From positions 2,170,001 through 2,234,000 of the forward strand of contig NZ_CP041696.1 in assembly GCF_007362955.1 (NCBI RefSeq): 64,000 bases of DNA, read 5' to 3'. Below the pieces are notes generated by a model. The model saw only the letters and a list, made by a program, of their open reading frames with translations, was not told where the DNA came from and did not search any database. This DNA comes from Lysinibacillus fusiformis (GTDB lineage Bacteria; Bacillota; Bacilli; Bacillales_A; Planococcaceae). This document shows, one piece after another, positions 16,669 to 25,156 of this stretch (positions are counted from its first letter, which is position 1; each line of letters opens with the position of its first letter). The position numbers were made by a program, and so were the translations under genes.

Positions 16669-17730
16669 TTATTGATCGCCCCCTGTTTCAGCCTCCCATT
16701 TGGCTATTTCCTTCCTTACTCGGGGTGCTACCTCTGTTCCTAACAACTCAATGGCTCTCATCACTTCAGCATGTGGCATAGAGCTTAACGGTACATACAT
16801 CATAAAGCGTGTAATGCCAACATTTTTACGAAGGTGAATAATTTTCTGGGCAACAGTCTCCGGATCGCCAACATATAAAGCACCGTCGAAGCTTCGCGCG
16901 GCATCGTAACTAGAGCGGTCATAATGTCTCCAGCCTCGCTCCTTGCCAAGCTTATTCATGCCTGCTTGAGTAGAAGGGAAAAAAGTTTCTGCTGCAAGTT
17001 CGGTATTATCGGCGACAAATCCGATCGAATGTGACCCAATCTTTAGTTTTGATACGTCGTGACCAGCGTGCGTTGCCGCTTGCTTATAAAGCTTAACTAG
17101 TGGTTCAAACTGCATTGGATTCCCACCGATAATCGCCAGCATCAGTGGTAATCCTAACAAACCAGCTCGAATCGCCGATTGCTGGTTGCCTCCACTGCCA
17201 ACCCATATTGGTAAAGGGTTCTGAACGGGCCGTGGATATATGCCTAAATTATTAATCGCTGGTCGATGTCGACCTTCCCAGGTTACTCTTTCGGATGCGC
17301 GAATCTTAAGCAGTAATTCTAAATGTTCCTCAAACAACTCATCATAGTCATGTAAATCATAACCAAATAATGGGAACGATTCGATAAAAGAACCTCGGCC
17401 AGCCATAATCTCGGCACGTCCATTTGAAATGCCATCGAGCATAGCGAAATCCTGGAAAACTCGTACTGGGTCAGCTGAAGAAAGCACTGTCACCGCACTG
17501 GTCAGCCGAATATGTTTTGTCATGGGTGCAGCAGCGGCTAGCACAATTGCTGGAGAAGATGCTGCATAATCCTCCCTGTGATGCTCACCTACACCAAACA
17601 CATCAAGTCCCACCTGATCGGCAAGAACAATTTCTTCCACAACTTCACGCAATCGTTGTGCGTGACTGAGCACTTCACCAGTCTTAACATCTGGCTTTGT
17701 TTCTACAAACGAAGTAATACCTATCTCCAC
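16669..17730 (-). CDS. LLM-class flavin-dependent oxidoreductase
   Basis: 353 residues of the luciferase-like TIM-barrel family. Conserved elements are DVFGVGEHHREDYAASSPAIVLAAAA, RLTSAVTVLSSADPVRVFQDFAMLDGIS and GRAEIMAGRGSFIESFPLFG. It uses FMNH2 or F420-type reduced flavin to oxygenate an unknown substrate. GTG start at 17730 with AAGGAGAG. By eye, its base composition is richer in GC than the neighbours and similar to the adjacent MFS gene, hinting that the pair was acquired together. Confidence 0.88.
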   Translation of the reverse strand: MEIGITSFVETKPDVKTGEVLSHAQRLREVVEEIVLADQVGLDVFGVGEHHREDYAASSPAIVLAAAAPMTKHIRLTSAVTVLSSADPVRVFQDFAMLDGISNGRAEIMAGRGSFIESFPLFGYDLHDYDELFEEHLELLLKIRASERVTWEGRHRPAINNLGIYPRPVQNPLPIWVGSGGNQQSAIRAGLLGLPLMLAIIGGNPMQFEPLVKLYKQAATHAGHDVSKLKIGSHSIGFVADNTELAAETFFPSTQAGMNKLGKERGWRHYDRSSYDAARSFDGALYVGDPETVAQKIIHLRKNVGITRFMMYVPLSSMPHAEVMRAIELLGTEVAPRVRKEIAKWEAETGGDQ

Positions 17731-17842
17731 GAATTATCTCTCCTTTTTCCATTAGCTTTCTCTGTAAGTAGTTTTGAAAGCAAAAGATTTGAATAGTATA
17801 TATTTTTATTTCCCATTATTTTTATTCTTTCTATAACAAGTG

Positions 17843-17893
17843 CCTGTGTCGTGCGGATTCATTATGTAAAACCTGACAATGAAAGGACACAGG
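17843..17893 (-). terminator. Hairpin after the MFS gene
   Basis: CCTGTGTC (17843-17850) pairs with GACACAGG (17886-17893) immediately after the MFS stop. The loop is long and the U-tract poor, so termination strength is uncertain. Confidence 0.4.
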
Positions 17894-17894
17894 C

Positions 17895-19163
17895 TTATTT
17901 TAATGCGAGAGCAGTAGCACGACGGGTCATTGCCCAAAATAGAAGAGCTAAAGCACTAACAGAGGCCCCGAGTACGCATACGCCTTGCCAGCCAAAGTGT
18001 GCAAACATTTGGGTCGAAGCAATTGAACCGCTGGCACTGCCGATAGAGTAGAACACCATGTACCCAGCGGTAAGACGACTACGCGCTTCCGTACGCAATG
18101 GAAGGATCATCGTTTGATTAGTGACGTGTACGGCTTGCACTGCTAAGTCAAGCAGAACAATTCCTATAACTAATGCCAATAGCGAATGCTCTGTAAAGCT
18201 AATGAACAACCATGAAATCAACAATAGCAACAAAGCAATGCCTGTCGTTCTCTGCCCGTAACCTCGATCGGCTAGCCTTCCTGCACGTGCAGCAGCTAAA
18301 GCGCCCGCTACTCCTGCAAGACCAAACGATCCAATTGCACTGTGCGAAAGAGATATTGGTGGCGTGCTAAGGGGCAGTACAAGTGAAGTCCACAATATGT
18401 TGAAATCAGCGAAAATCAGCAGGGCCAAAACAGCGCGGATGCGTAACACACGTTCTTGGATAAACAACGTATAGACAGATTTAAGTAACTGAGAATACGA
18501 AAGTGATTTTACCTCGCGTTCAACATTAGGTAACACCCTAAAAAACACACATACTATAAAAAGCAGCAGCACAGCAGAAACTAGATATACGGAACGCCAC
18601 CCCGCAAGGTCTGTTAATATCCCCGCAATAGATCGTGCAAGAAGTATGCCAATTACTATTCCGCTAGTTACAATGCCCACGACACGTCCTCGTTCTGCAG
18701 GGGCAGCCACCGTTGCTGCGAACGCCACAAGAGTCTGAGTTACAACCGCAAGCAATCCCACTAAAGCCATACCTGCCAAAAGAATAGAAATGGTAGATGA
18801 AGTTCCAACTATAACCAAAACAATAATGGATAATAACATCTGACTGATGATTAAACGTCGCTGATTCAGTAAATCACCAAGTGGAACCAGTAGTAGTAAT
18901 CCCAGACCATAAAAAATCTGTGTAATGGTTATAACAATACCAATGATGGAATGGTCAATACCAAACTCACTTGAAAGCTGATCGAGTAGCGGCTGTGCGA
19001 AGTAAATATTCGCGACTGACATACCACATGCAACTGCAAACAATATTGTCACATAGCGAGGCATAGAAGAACCATGATCTGAATTAGTTGTGAAAAACGT
19101 CCTTGTTGGCGAATGTGTTTTTATCTCGGTTTTGCTTGTTACTTGTTCTTTAACCTCCTTCAT
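17895..19163 (-). CDS. MFS efflux transporter (DHA1-like)
   Basis: 422 residues with about 12 membrane helices. The motif-A-like loop LLLVPLGDLLNQRRLII follows helix 2, and GRVVGIVTSGIVIGILLARSIAG is the antiporter-type helix 5. ATG 19163 is chosen for its GAGAGAGGTG site; an upstream extension lacks one. A divergent TetR regulator and two matching palindromes in the shared intergenic region indicate repressor-controlled drug or metabolite export. The LLM oxidoreductase gene follows on the same strand. Confidence 0.87.
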   Translation of the reverse strand: MKEVKEQVTSKTEIKTHSPTRTFFTTNSDHGSSMPRYVTILFAVACGMSVANIYFAQPLLDQLSSEFGIDHSIIGIVITITQIFYGLGLLLLVPLGDLLNQRRLIISQMLLSIIVLVIVGTSSTISILLAGMALVGLLAVVTQTLVAFAATVAAPAERGRVVGIVTSGIVIGILLARSIAGILTDLAGWRSVYLVSAVLLLFIVCVFFRVLPNVEREVKSLSYSQLLKSVYTLFIQERVLRIRAVLALLIFADFNILWTSLVLPLSTPPISLSHSAIGSFGLAGVAGALAAARAGRLADRGYGQRTTGIALLLLLISWLFISFTEHSLLALVIGIVLLDLAVQAVHVTNQTMILPLRTEARSRLTAGYMVFYSIGSASGSIASTQMFAHFGWQGVCVLGASVSALALLFWAMTRRATALALK

Positions 19164-19209
19164 TTTGTATACACCTCTCTCTAAATTTAAAAAACAAAGC
19201 ATAATAACG

Positions 19210-19221
19210 TACCGTTTGGTA
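19210..19221. promoter_or_regulatory. TetR operator, MFS side
   Basis: TACCGTTTGGTA: TACC and GGTA arms around GTTT, followed by TGAAA. A second copy lies at 19374-19385. Position 47 bp upstream of the MFS start suits repression. Confidence 0.5.
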
Positions 19222-19373
19222 TGAAATTGTGCCAAGTAAATATAACTTATAGATACTATTTCTGTCAATTAAATTTTAGGAGAAGTAATTGACGCCTCTA
19301 AAACAGTAACGTTTTGTTGGATCGAAGTAACACGAAATTGACAATACCAATGATTAAATGTAATATTATATTA

Positions 19374-19385
19374 TACTGCTTGGTA
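19374..19385. promoter_or_regulatory. TetR operator, regulator side
   Basis: TACTGCTTGGTA followed by TGAAAA repeats the motif at 19210. It lies about 70 bp before the TetR start, fitting autoregulation. Confidence 0.5.
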
Positions 19386-19455
19386 TGAAAATGTATTAGT
19401 TATATGTATTTGAAACGATTGAATGAGAAATAATCAAGAGTAATGCGAGGTACTG

Positions 19456-20040
19456 ATGATGGGAAGAAACCGCGAATTTGACGAAGAAAAAGCATTAGAT
19501 GCAGCTATGCAATTATTTTGGGAGAAGGGATATGAGGCAACCTCATTAAGCGATTTAACCTCCAAAATGGGCATTCAACGCCCAAGTGTTTACTCAGCTT
19601 TTGGGGGCAAAAAAGAATTGTTTGAAGCAGCGCTACGTAAATACACAATGGCTCGTGCATCTGAAATTCGAATGAAACTCCAAAACAATCCATCTGCCGA
19701 ACAAGCATTCCGTACTTTTTTTGAAGATTTGATTGCAGAGGAATACTCAGGAGGTTTCAGCCGAGGATGCTTTTCCATCAATACAATGGTCGAACTTGCG
19801 CCTCATGATGAGAAATTCGAAATTCTTACAAGAGAACATCAAATGTACTTATCAGTCATATTTCAAGAGACCATCGAAAGAGGTATACAATCGGGGGAAT
19901 TTGACAAAGGGATAAATGCGAAAGCTTTATCTCAGGCATTGCTCGTATCATTAATTGGTCTAACGGTAATAATGAAATCTAGACCTGAGCGATCATTTGT
20001 GGATAATTCAGTGGAAGTGATGCTTGCAATGCTAAAGTAA
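19456..20040 (+). CDS. TetR/AcrR family repressor
   Basis: 194 residues. The N-terminal TetR helix-turn-helix is FDEEKALDAAMQLFWEKGYEATSLSDLTSKMGIQRPSVYSAFGGKKELF. The remainder is an all-helical ligand domain with the SRGCFSINTMVELAPHD stretch found in YxaF/AcrR-like members. Two adjacent ATG codons at the start; GAGG lies upstream. Divergent from the MFS gene and probably its repressor through the TACC-N4-GGTA sites. Confidence 0.9.
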   Translation: MMGRNREFDEEKALDAAMQLFWEKGYEATSLSDLTSKMGIQRPSVYSAFGGKKELFEAALRKYTMARASEIRMKLQNNPSAEQAFRTFFEDLIAEEYSGGFSRGCFSINTMVELAPHDEKFEILTREHQMYLSVIFQETIERGIQSGEFDKGINAKALSQALLVSLIGLTVIMKSRPERSFVDNSVEVMLAMLK

Positions 20041-20047
20041 ATAACAG

Positions 20048-20098
20048 GAATCTGCTCGATTTCTACAGGTGAGTCGCAGGCGTCTCGCAGATTCTTTT
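20048..20098 (+). terminator. Terminator after tetR, repeated type
   Basis: GAATCTGC pairs with GCAGATTC and is followed by TTTTC. The loop carries TACAGGT and GTCTCGCAG, shared with the terminator at 39475. Confidence 0.65.
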
Positions 20099-20112
20099 CT
20101 ATGAGATTCAGT

Positions 20113-20592
20113 TTAATTAATGAGCAGGCTCATTAGAATTTGCTCACCAATAGACCCTGTTTTTCGTATGCCGGTATCAATAAACCCAACTTTTTTATAT
20201 AAATGTTGAGCGGGAATATTCTTTTCATTTACAACTAGAACGACCTCATTATAATTAGGGAAAAAATCTCTAATAAAATGTGGTAAGGCTAGCATGCCTT
20301 CCTTCGCAAATCCCATACCTTGATGCTTGTGATCAACAGTTAATGCTGTTAAAAGGAGTGCATTTGGATTGCTTGAGTAGTCTTTTACTCTCTCTGTGGT
20401 ATGTAAAAGAAAGAATCCGACTGCTTGTTCTTGATGAGTAATGACGATACGATATTGCCCGTCTGTTGTATTGATAATTTCTTTTGGGAGTGCTGAAAAT
20501 TGAATTTGCTGTTGAGGAAGATCAAAGCTCTCTAAATCATGTAGAAATTTTTCATCAAAGTGCTCTAATTGAACCGAATTGATATTATTCAT
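20113..20592 (-). CDS. GNAT family N-acetyltransferase
   Basis: About 159 residues. GNAT marks are QAVGFFLLHT, LTALTVDHKHQGMGFAKEGM (acetyl-CoA loop with Q-G-x-G-x-A) and NIPAQHLYKKVGFIDTG. ATG 20592 is preferred because the GGGCGGG site lies 6 nt upstream; ATG 20598 abuts it. Acceptor substrate unknown. It is downstream of the MATE gene on the same strand but separated by a hairpin, so it is probably transcribed separately. Confidence 0.82.
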   Translation of the reverse strand: MNNINSVQLEHFDEKFLHDLESFDLPQQQIQFSALPKEIINTTDGQYRIVITHQEQAVGFFLLHTTERVKDYSSNPNALLLTALTVDHKHQGMGFAKEGMLALPHFIRDFFPNYNEVVLVVNEKNIPAQHLYKKVGFIDTGIRKTGSIGEQILMSLLIN

Positions 20593-20724
20593 GTACATCC
20601 CGCCCTTTACATATTTTATACGTTCATCATATCACAAAATAGAACGTTTGTACCCCTTTAGCTTTGGGCAAATTCTTTTATAAAATAAGGACTGCTGGTC
20701 GTGGACGGATCAGATAAAGACATG

Positions 20725-20768
20725 AAGTTATCCCTCTTTCGACAATGTCTTCGAAAGGGAGATAACTT
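20725..20768 (-). terminator. Long hairpin downstream of the MATE gene
   Basis: AAGTTATCCCTCTTTCGA pairs with TCGAAAGGGAGATAACTT. The T-run is on the plus-strand side, so on the minus strand, where the genes lie, the U-tract is poor. Confidence 0.45.
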
Positions 20769-20782
20769 TTTTTTGCTTGTTT

Positions 20783-22126
20783 TCATGAATTTAATATAGA
20801 AGGAATTGCTTTTGGATTTTTCTTTATATACAAGAAAATAAGTAGTGCTGTAATGCCTTCAGCGACGGGGAATGTCCACCAAATTGCCTGTGCTCCAAGT
20901 AATTTTGGCAATAATACGAGGGCAGGGATAAATAATATAATACTGCGCAATAACATAATGCTTGTCGCAAGACGAATTTTTTCAATGGATTGGAAGAATT
21001 CTGCAAATACCATATTTATGCCAAGAAATATATACCCTATTGCGAAATGGGCGAATCCTTGCGCGGCCATAATGCGAATGTCTATCGTACTGTCACCGAA
21101 TAAAGCCATTAGCTGTGAAGGGAATAACGTAGCAATAATGGTAGTGCTTAATCCTAAAATAAGAGCGGTCCCTATACCAATTTTTAAAAGTACCGTTAAT
21201 CTCTTCATTAATCTGGCGCCATGATGATAACTGACGAGCGGTTGTAGAGCCATGCCAATGCCAAGAAATACGGTTAAAAGTACGGTATGAATATAGTTGA
21301 CCATTGCATAGGCAGTAACGCCATTCGCACCTAAATAGTGTAAAAATGTTACGTTGTATAGAATAATCATGACAGCCATTGAGGCTTCCACTATAAAGCT
21401 TGGTAGGCCAATGGCAAATATTTTCTGTAAATCTGACCAGTTAAAAAATTTGGACACAAATCTTAGTTCAGACTCATTCCGGAAGAAATGTAGGCATAGC
21501 ACAGACATGCCTATAATTGTGGAGATAGCAGTAGCTAATGCACAGCCAGTTACACCGTAGCCTAATACGAAAATAAAGAGGTAGTTTAAGAGTATATTTA
21601 AAATCGATGTTGTAATTAAGCCCATCATTGCAAGCTTTGGATTGCCATCATTTCGAATAAAAATACTTAATAAGTTTTCAATTGTATAAAAGACACCAAA
21701 TAACAAAATAACATGCAAGTAATCTTGTACATAAGGATAGGTAACATCGCTTGCGCCAAATATATAGGCAATATCTTTTAAGTTGAATAAAAGTAATGTA
21801 ATCAATGTTACGACTACAGTCAACATCGTCAAAAAAGATAATGTGAAAAGCTGATGTGCACGTTTTTTATTACCCTCACCAAGAGAGATGGAGTACATGG
21901 TGGCACCACCCATACCAATCCACAAAGAAATCGATAACAGAATAGAGAAAATCGGCACTGCGATATTGACTCCTGCAAGCGCTGTTGGTCCAACACCATG
22001 ACTAACAAAAATACCGTCCACTAGAATATTGACGGACATCAGTAACATACCGATCATAGCTGGAAATAAGTATGATAAAAACAATGGCTTTAGAGGCCTT
22101 GTTTCAATAGAATTAACTGTGGTCAT
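20783..22126 (-). CDS. MATE family multidrug efflux pump, MepA-like
   Basis: 447 residues with 12 predicted membrane helices in two homologous halves. The start PLKPLFLSYLFPAMIGMLLMSVNILVDGIFVSHGVG is typical of the MepA-like branch, as is SLWIGMGGATMYSISLGEGN. Cation-coupled export of cationic drugs is the family role. The start overlaps the end of the upstream acetyltransferase by 14 nt and has its own AGGAGG site. Expression should come from the MerR-type promoter at 22619-22649. Confidence 0.9.
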   Translation of the reverse strand: MTTVNSIETRPLKPLFLSYLFPAMIGMLLMSVNILVDGIFVSHGVGPTALAGVNIAVPIFSILLSISLWIGMGGATMYSISLGEGNKKRAHQLFTLSFLTMLTVVVTLITLLLFNLKDIAYIFGASDVTYPYVQDYLHVILLFGVFYTIENLLSIFIRNDGNPKLAMMGLITTSILNILLNYLFIFVLGYGVTGCALATAISTIIGMSVLCLHFFRNESELRFVSKFFNWSDLQKIFAIGLPSFIVEASMAVMIILYNVTFLHYLGANGVTAYAMVNYIHTVLLTVFLGIGMALQPLVSYHHGARLMKRLTVLLKIGIGTALILGLSTTIIATLFPSQLMALFGDSTIDIRIMAAQGFAHFAIGYIFLGINMVFAEFFQSIEKIRLATSIMLLRSIILFIPALVLLPKLLGAQAIWWTFPVAEGITALLIFLYIKKNPKAIPSILNS

Positions 22127-22580
22127 GATTATGAACCTCCTTTACCATCACCTTTTCACCTTGCTCATCTAATTCACCATTGAATCCGAATCCGAATTTT
22201 TTATAAAGTTGAATGGCAACATTATTATGGTCGTAGACACTTAAATATAATTTTCGACAATGGTAATCTCTTACTAAAAAATGTATAAGTTGCTGTAAAA
22301 AATGCTTTCCCAATCCTTTTTGTTGGTAACGTTCATCAATAAAATATCGGTCCAACCAAACCCGTTGCGTATCATCCCCATGTGGAAAAACGCCATACAT
22401 AGCAAATCCAACAGCAATGTCATCCTTATACAGTCCGACAGGGATAAAACGTCGATCGTTTTCAGCCTCAGTTAAACATTGCAATGTCGTTTCAATAAAA
22501 TCCTGTTGATAGTCGGCAATGCGTAATGCTAAAATTTCTTCTTTGTTTAAAGTAGTGATGTCACGTATTTCCGTGAACAT
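22113..22580 (-). CDS. GNAT acetyltransferase, PaiA/BltD-like
   Basis: 155 residues with VGFAMYGVFPHGDDTQRVWLDRYFIDERYQQKGLGKHFLQQLI, the GNAT motif A with Q-Q-K-G-L-G, and HNNVAIQLYKKFGFGFNGELDEQGEKVM at the end. The MxRYFID..YQxKGxG form and HGDD...W are characteristic of spermidine/spermine acetyltransferases of the BltD group. Coupled to a MATE pump and placed behind a MerR promoter, it recalls the B. subtilis blt-bltD and bmr designs: a MerR-controlled pump plus a polyamine acetyltransferase. Confidence 0.82.
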   Translation of the reverse strand: MFTEIRDITTLNKEEILALRIADYQQDFIETTLQCLTEAENDRRFIPVGLYKDDIAVGFAMYGVFPHGDDTQRVWLDRYFIDERYQQKGLGKHFLQQLIHFLVRDYHCRKLYLSVYDHNNVAIQLYKKFGFGFNGELDEQGEKVMVKEVHNHDHS

Positions 22581-22618
22581 AATGTCAAAACCTTTCTATA
22601 TTTATTGTGATTAGCTAC

Positions 22619-22649
22619 AATTTAAGGTATATAGTAACTATATAGTCAA
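22619..22649 (-). promoter_or_regulatory. MerR-type promoter/operator for GNAT-MATE operon
   Basis: On the minus strand TTGACT (22644-22649) and TAAATT (22619-22624) are separated by 19 bp, the overlong spacer typical of MerR-activated promoters. The spacer is filled by the perfect dyad TATATAGT-A-ACTATATA (22628-22644). The divergent merR ribosome site begins right next to it. Confidence 0.75.
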
Positions 22650-22664
22650 GGGAGGAAACTTAAA

Positions 22665-23525
22665 ATGCTTAATAAAAATGTAAAATTTTTTACAACAGGG
22701 GAATTCGCTAAGCTATGTAAGGTAAATAAACAAACGCTGATCTACTACGATCAAATAGGATTATTATCACCAATCATGAAAGATAATAAGGATTATCGCT
22801 ATTATTCGATTGCACAATATGATTTTTTTAGTGTTATTGAAATATTAAAGGCGGTCGGCATGTCACTAAAGGAAATTCAGGCATATATGGCAGATAAATC
22901 TCCTGAGAATTTTTTAGAATTAATGCGTCAGCAAAAGGGAATTGTTGCGAAAAAGCGCCGAGAACTTGAAATGATTGAAAATATTATTGATGTGAAAATT
23001 GATGCAACAGAAGAAGCACTACATCTTGATTTTGATAGCATTACAATTGAACATTTCCCTGAAGATACATTGTATTTAAGTAAAAATATTGAGGACTCCA
23101 CAGAAGAACAGTTTGTGAAGGCAGTCTCTGACTTTATCGATGAATTAGATCGCTCACAGTTGGATACAGGCTATCCAATTGGCGGTATTACGAAAAGAGA
23201 GCAAGTATTAGCCGGTAACTATGATAATTATTGTTATCTATATATGGAGCAGCCCCATCCGCGTGAGGGTCATCCATACTTTAAAGCGATTGAAGGAGAT
23301 TTTATTATTGGCTACCATGTGGGGCCATCTACTACACTTGGTCAAACATACGAACGTTTATTTAACGTCATGCATGAAAAGGATTACGAGTTAGGGCAGT
23401 ACGTTTATGAGGAATATATTTACGACGCGGTAATTAAGAATCGTGAGGAGGAGTATGTGACGAAAATTATGATGGAACTTGTAAAAGATAAAAGTAGAGG
23501 GACTGTAGGTAGAAGTAATTATTGA
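22665..23525 (+). CDS. MerR family activator with GyrI-like effector domain, BmrR/BltR type
   Basis: 286 residues. MerR winged helix at about residues 5-75 (FFTTGEFAKLCKVNKQTLIYYDQIGLLSP...DYRYYSIAQYDFFSVI), dimerisation helix at about 80-120, and a C-terminal GyrI-like domain with acidic residues that could bind cationic drugs. The layout equals BmrR and BltR, which activate MATE/MFS pump genes by bending 19-bp-spacer promoters. It is divergent from the GNAT-MATE pair, with the operator between them. ATG 22665 has GGGAGG upstream. Confidence 0.9.
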   Translation: MLNKNVKFFTTGEFAKLCKVNKQTLIYYDQIGLLSPIMKDNKDYRYYSIAQYDFFSVIEILKAVGMSLKEIQAYMADKSPENFLELMRQQKGIVAKKRRELEMIENIIDVKIDATEEALHLDFDSITIEHFPEDTLYLSKNIEDSTEEQFVKAVSDFIDELDRSQLDTGYPIGGITKREQVLAGNYDNYCYLYMEQPHPREGHPYFKAIEGDFIIGYHVGPSTTLGQTYERLFNVMHEKDYELGQYVYEEYIYDAVIKNREEEYVTKIMMELVKDKSRGTVGRSNY

Positions 23526-23571
23526 ATTAACATCCAGAGAATTTTGTGGAATCCCTAAGAGAAAGGTTGCT

Positions 23572-23606
23572 GACAAGTGCTTAAGCTCATCAACAACCTT
23601 TTTTTA
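23572..23606 (+). terminator. Terminator between merR and hydrolase gene
   Basis: AAAGGTTG-TGA pairs with TCA-CAACCTTTTTTT. It overlaps the stop of the convergent hydrolase gene. Confidence 0.7.
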
Positions 23607-25013
23607 ATGTTTGATTAAGTTAATTTCAGGATAGTTGTTCTGAATTTCTTCTAATATATTTTCATTTGAGCCCTTTAAGTTTTTATTAAAGAAGCCTAGA
23701 GCCATTTCGTTAATCAATTTATGAATTGCTTTCACGTCTGCGCCTGATTCATTAATAATGGGCGAAACAGCCGCTAAATCTGTAAAGCTACCATGATTTG
23801 TTTTTGGTATAATCGTTGTGTAAACACGGGGCTTTTCAATTGTTTTATTTCTTAAATAGGATTCTTCAAACAATTCATCACGATTTCCCGGTTCTTGACC
23901 ATGCGATTTCTTCATGAAGTTAATGGAAGCCTCTGCATTCATCAACAAGAAAGGCTTGCCAGGACCATTTTTCGGCATAGGATCTCCATACAATCCCCCA
24001 TCCATATCTATGGCTGCTTTAATTCGATTATCTTTTACTAACATTTGTGCAGACGTGGCACCGCCAAAAGAGTGGCCTAGCATACCAATGTTGTCATCAT
24101 CAATTAAAGCTGCAATTGGTTTAAAATTATCATCAAAATCTCCTTTAATTACTTCATCTAAAACAAAAGAAGCATCCTGCTCCCACAGTTTGATACGACT
24201 ATTCAAGAATGTAATCGTATTTTCAATCGGTGTAAAATCAACTCGATCTCCGTCCGGGAAAACAGTTGTTGCCGCATCTCCTGTAAAGTTAAGTGCTACT
24301 ACAACATAGCCATGACTCGCTAATTCTTCTAACTGGAATGTGTTCTGGCGACTATATAAACTCATGCCATGTGCAAATAACAGCAAGGGAAATTTTTCTT
24401 GTGCCATAAGCGGTGTAGCATCTTTATAAGAATGAGTATTAGTCATTCCTAAGTGTGTTGTAGCAATATAAGGAAAACCCTGTGTGGTAGATAATTGTTC
24501 AGTTAATGCATCGATATTATCAAAGTAAGGAGAAGGATGTCCTGTCCCTTTTTCAGCAGGATAATAAACCTGTACCAACAACTCACGATTCACTTGATTA
24601 TTCGGCACTACAACTTCGTAGCGGGTTTTATCAATTAGATGAAATGCCTGAGTTCCAATTGTATATTCGCCTGTAGGCTCTGGGAACGACATGATTGGAA
24701 AAAGGTTAGGTAATACAAACATTGCAATAGCGGCTATTACAATGCCAATATTCTTGAAAATTTTCATACTTAATCTTTTCGACACATTTGTATTTTGGGG
24801 CTTCACAAAAACTTGTAAAGTTAAAACTAGCGTTACGATATACGCAGGTATCATGCGCCAATTTGCACCAATTGCAAAGACAGTCACAAATAATAAACCA
24901 TAATTGACCGCTAAAATCATTAAATTATTTCTTGTTAGACCACGTCGTCTGAAAACTAATACAGTACTAGACAGTAATAGGACAATTACAAAAATTAATT
25001 CTAAATTCTTCAT
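23604..25013 (-). CDS. Membrane-anchored alpha/beta hydrolase, PAF-acetylhydrolase/dienelactone-hydrolase-like
   Basis: 469 residues. The first ~130 residues hold three or four membrane helices. The extracellular part is an alpha/beta hydrolase: oxyanion region LLLFAHGMSLYSRQNTF, nucleophile elbow GHSFGGATS (GxSxG), Asp in AAIDMDGGLYGDP and His in PKTNHGSFTDL. This fits the platelet-activating-factor acetylhydrolase/lipase group. ATG 25013 is chosen because of the GGAGA site; longer in-frame starts lie inside the operator. Controlled by the adjacent TetR through two operators upstream. Confidence 0.82.
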   Translation of the reverse strand: MKNLELIFVIVLLLSSTVLVFRRRGLTRNNLMILAVNYGLLFVTVFAIGANWRMIPAYIVTLVLTLQVFVKPQNTNVSKRLSMKIFKNIGIVIAAIAMFVLPNLFPIMSFPEPTGEYTIGTQAFHLIDKTRYEVVVPNNQVNRELLVQVYYPAEKGTGHPSPYFDNIDALTEQLSTTQGFPYIATTHLGMTNTHSYKDATPLMAQEKFPLLLFAHGMSLYSRQNTFQLEELASHGYVVVALNFTGDAATTVFPDGDRVDFTPIENTITFLNSRIKLWEQDASFVLDEVIKGDFDDNFKPIAALIDDDNIGMLGHSFGGATSAQMLVKDNRIKAAIDMDGGLYGDPMPKNGPGKPFLLMNAEASINFMKKSHGQEPGNRDELFEESYLRNKTIEKPRVYTTIIPKTNHGSFTDLAAVSPIINESGADVKAIHKLINEMALGFFNKNLKGSNENILEEIQNNYPEINLIKH

Positions 25014-25031
25014 AGGGAATCTCCATTCTGC

Positions 25032-25051
25032 ATACATACGAATGTATGTAT
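25032..25051. promoter_or_regulatory. TetR operator O1 at hydrolase leader
   Basis: ATACATAC and GTATGTAT arms around GAAT, 18 bp upstream of the hydrolase start codon. It shares a 19-base core with O2. Confidence 0.7.
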
Positions 25052-25098
25052 CATTGCAAATTTTTTTATTTTTTCGTAGATGCAAGAAATTATCCCAC

Positions 25099-25122
25099 TT
25101 ACATACATACGAATGTATGTAA
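25099..25122. promoter_or_regulatory. TetR operator O2 upstream of hydrolase
   Basis: TTACATACAT and ATGTATGTAA are perfect 10-bp arms around ACGA, between the hydrolase start and the TetR stop. Confidence 0.7.
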
Positions 25123-25156
25123 ATGAACGAAATAATAAACTACTTGCAGTAGTCTA

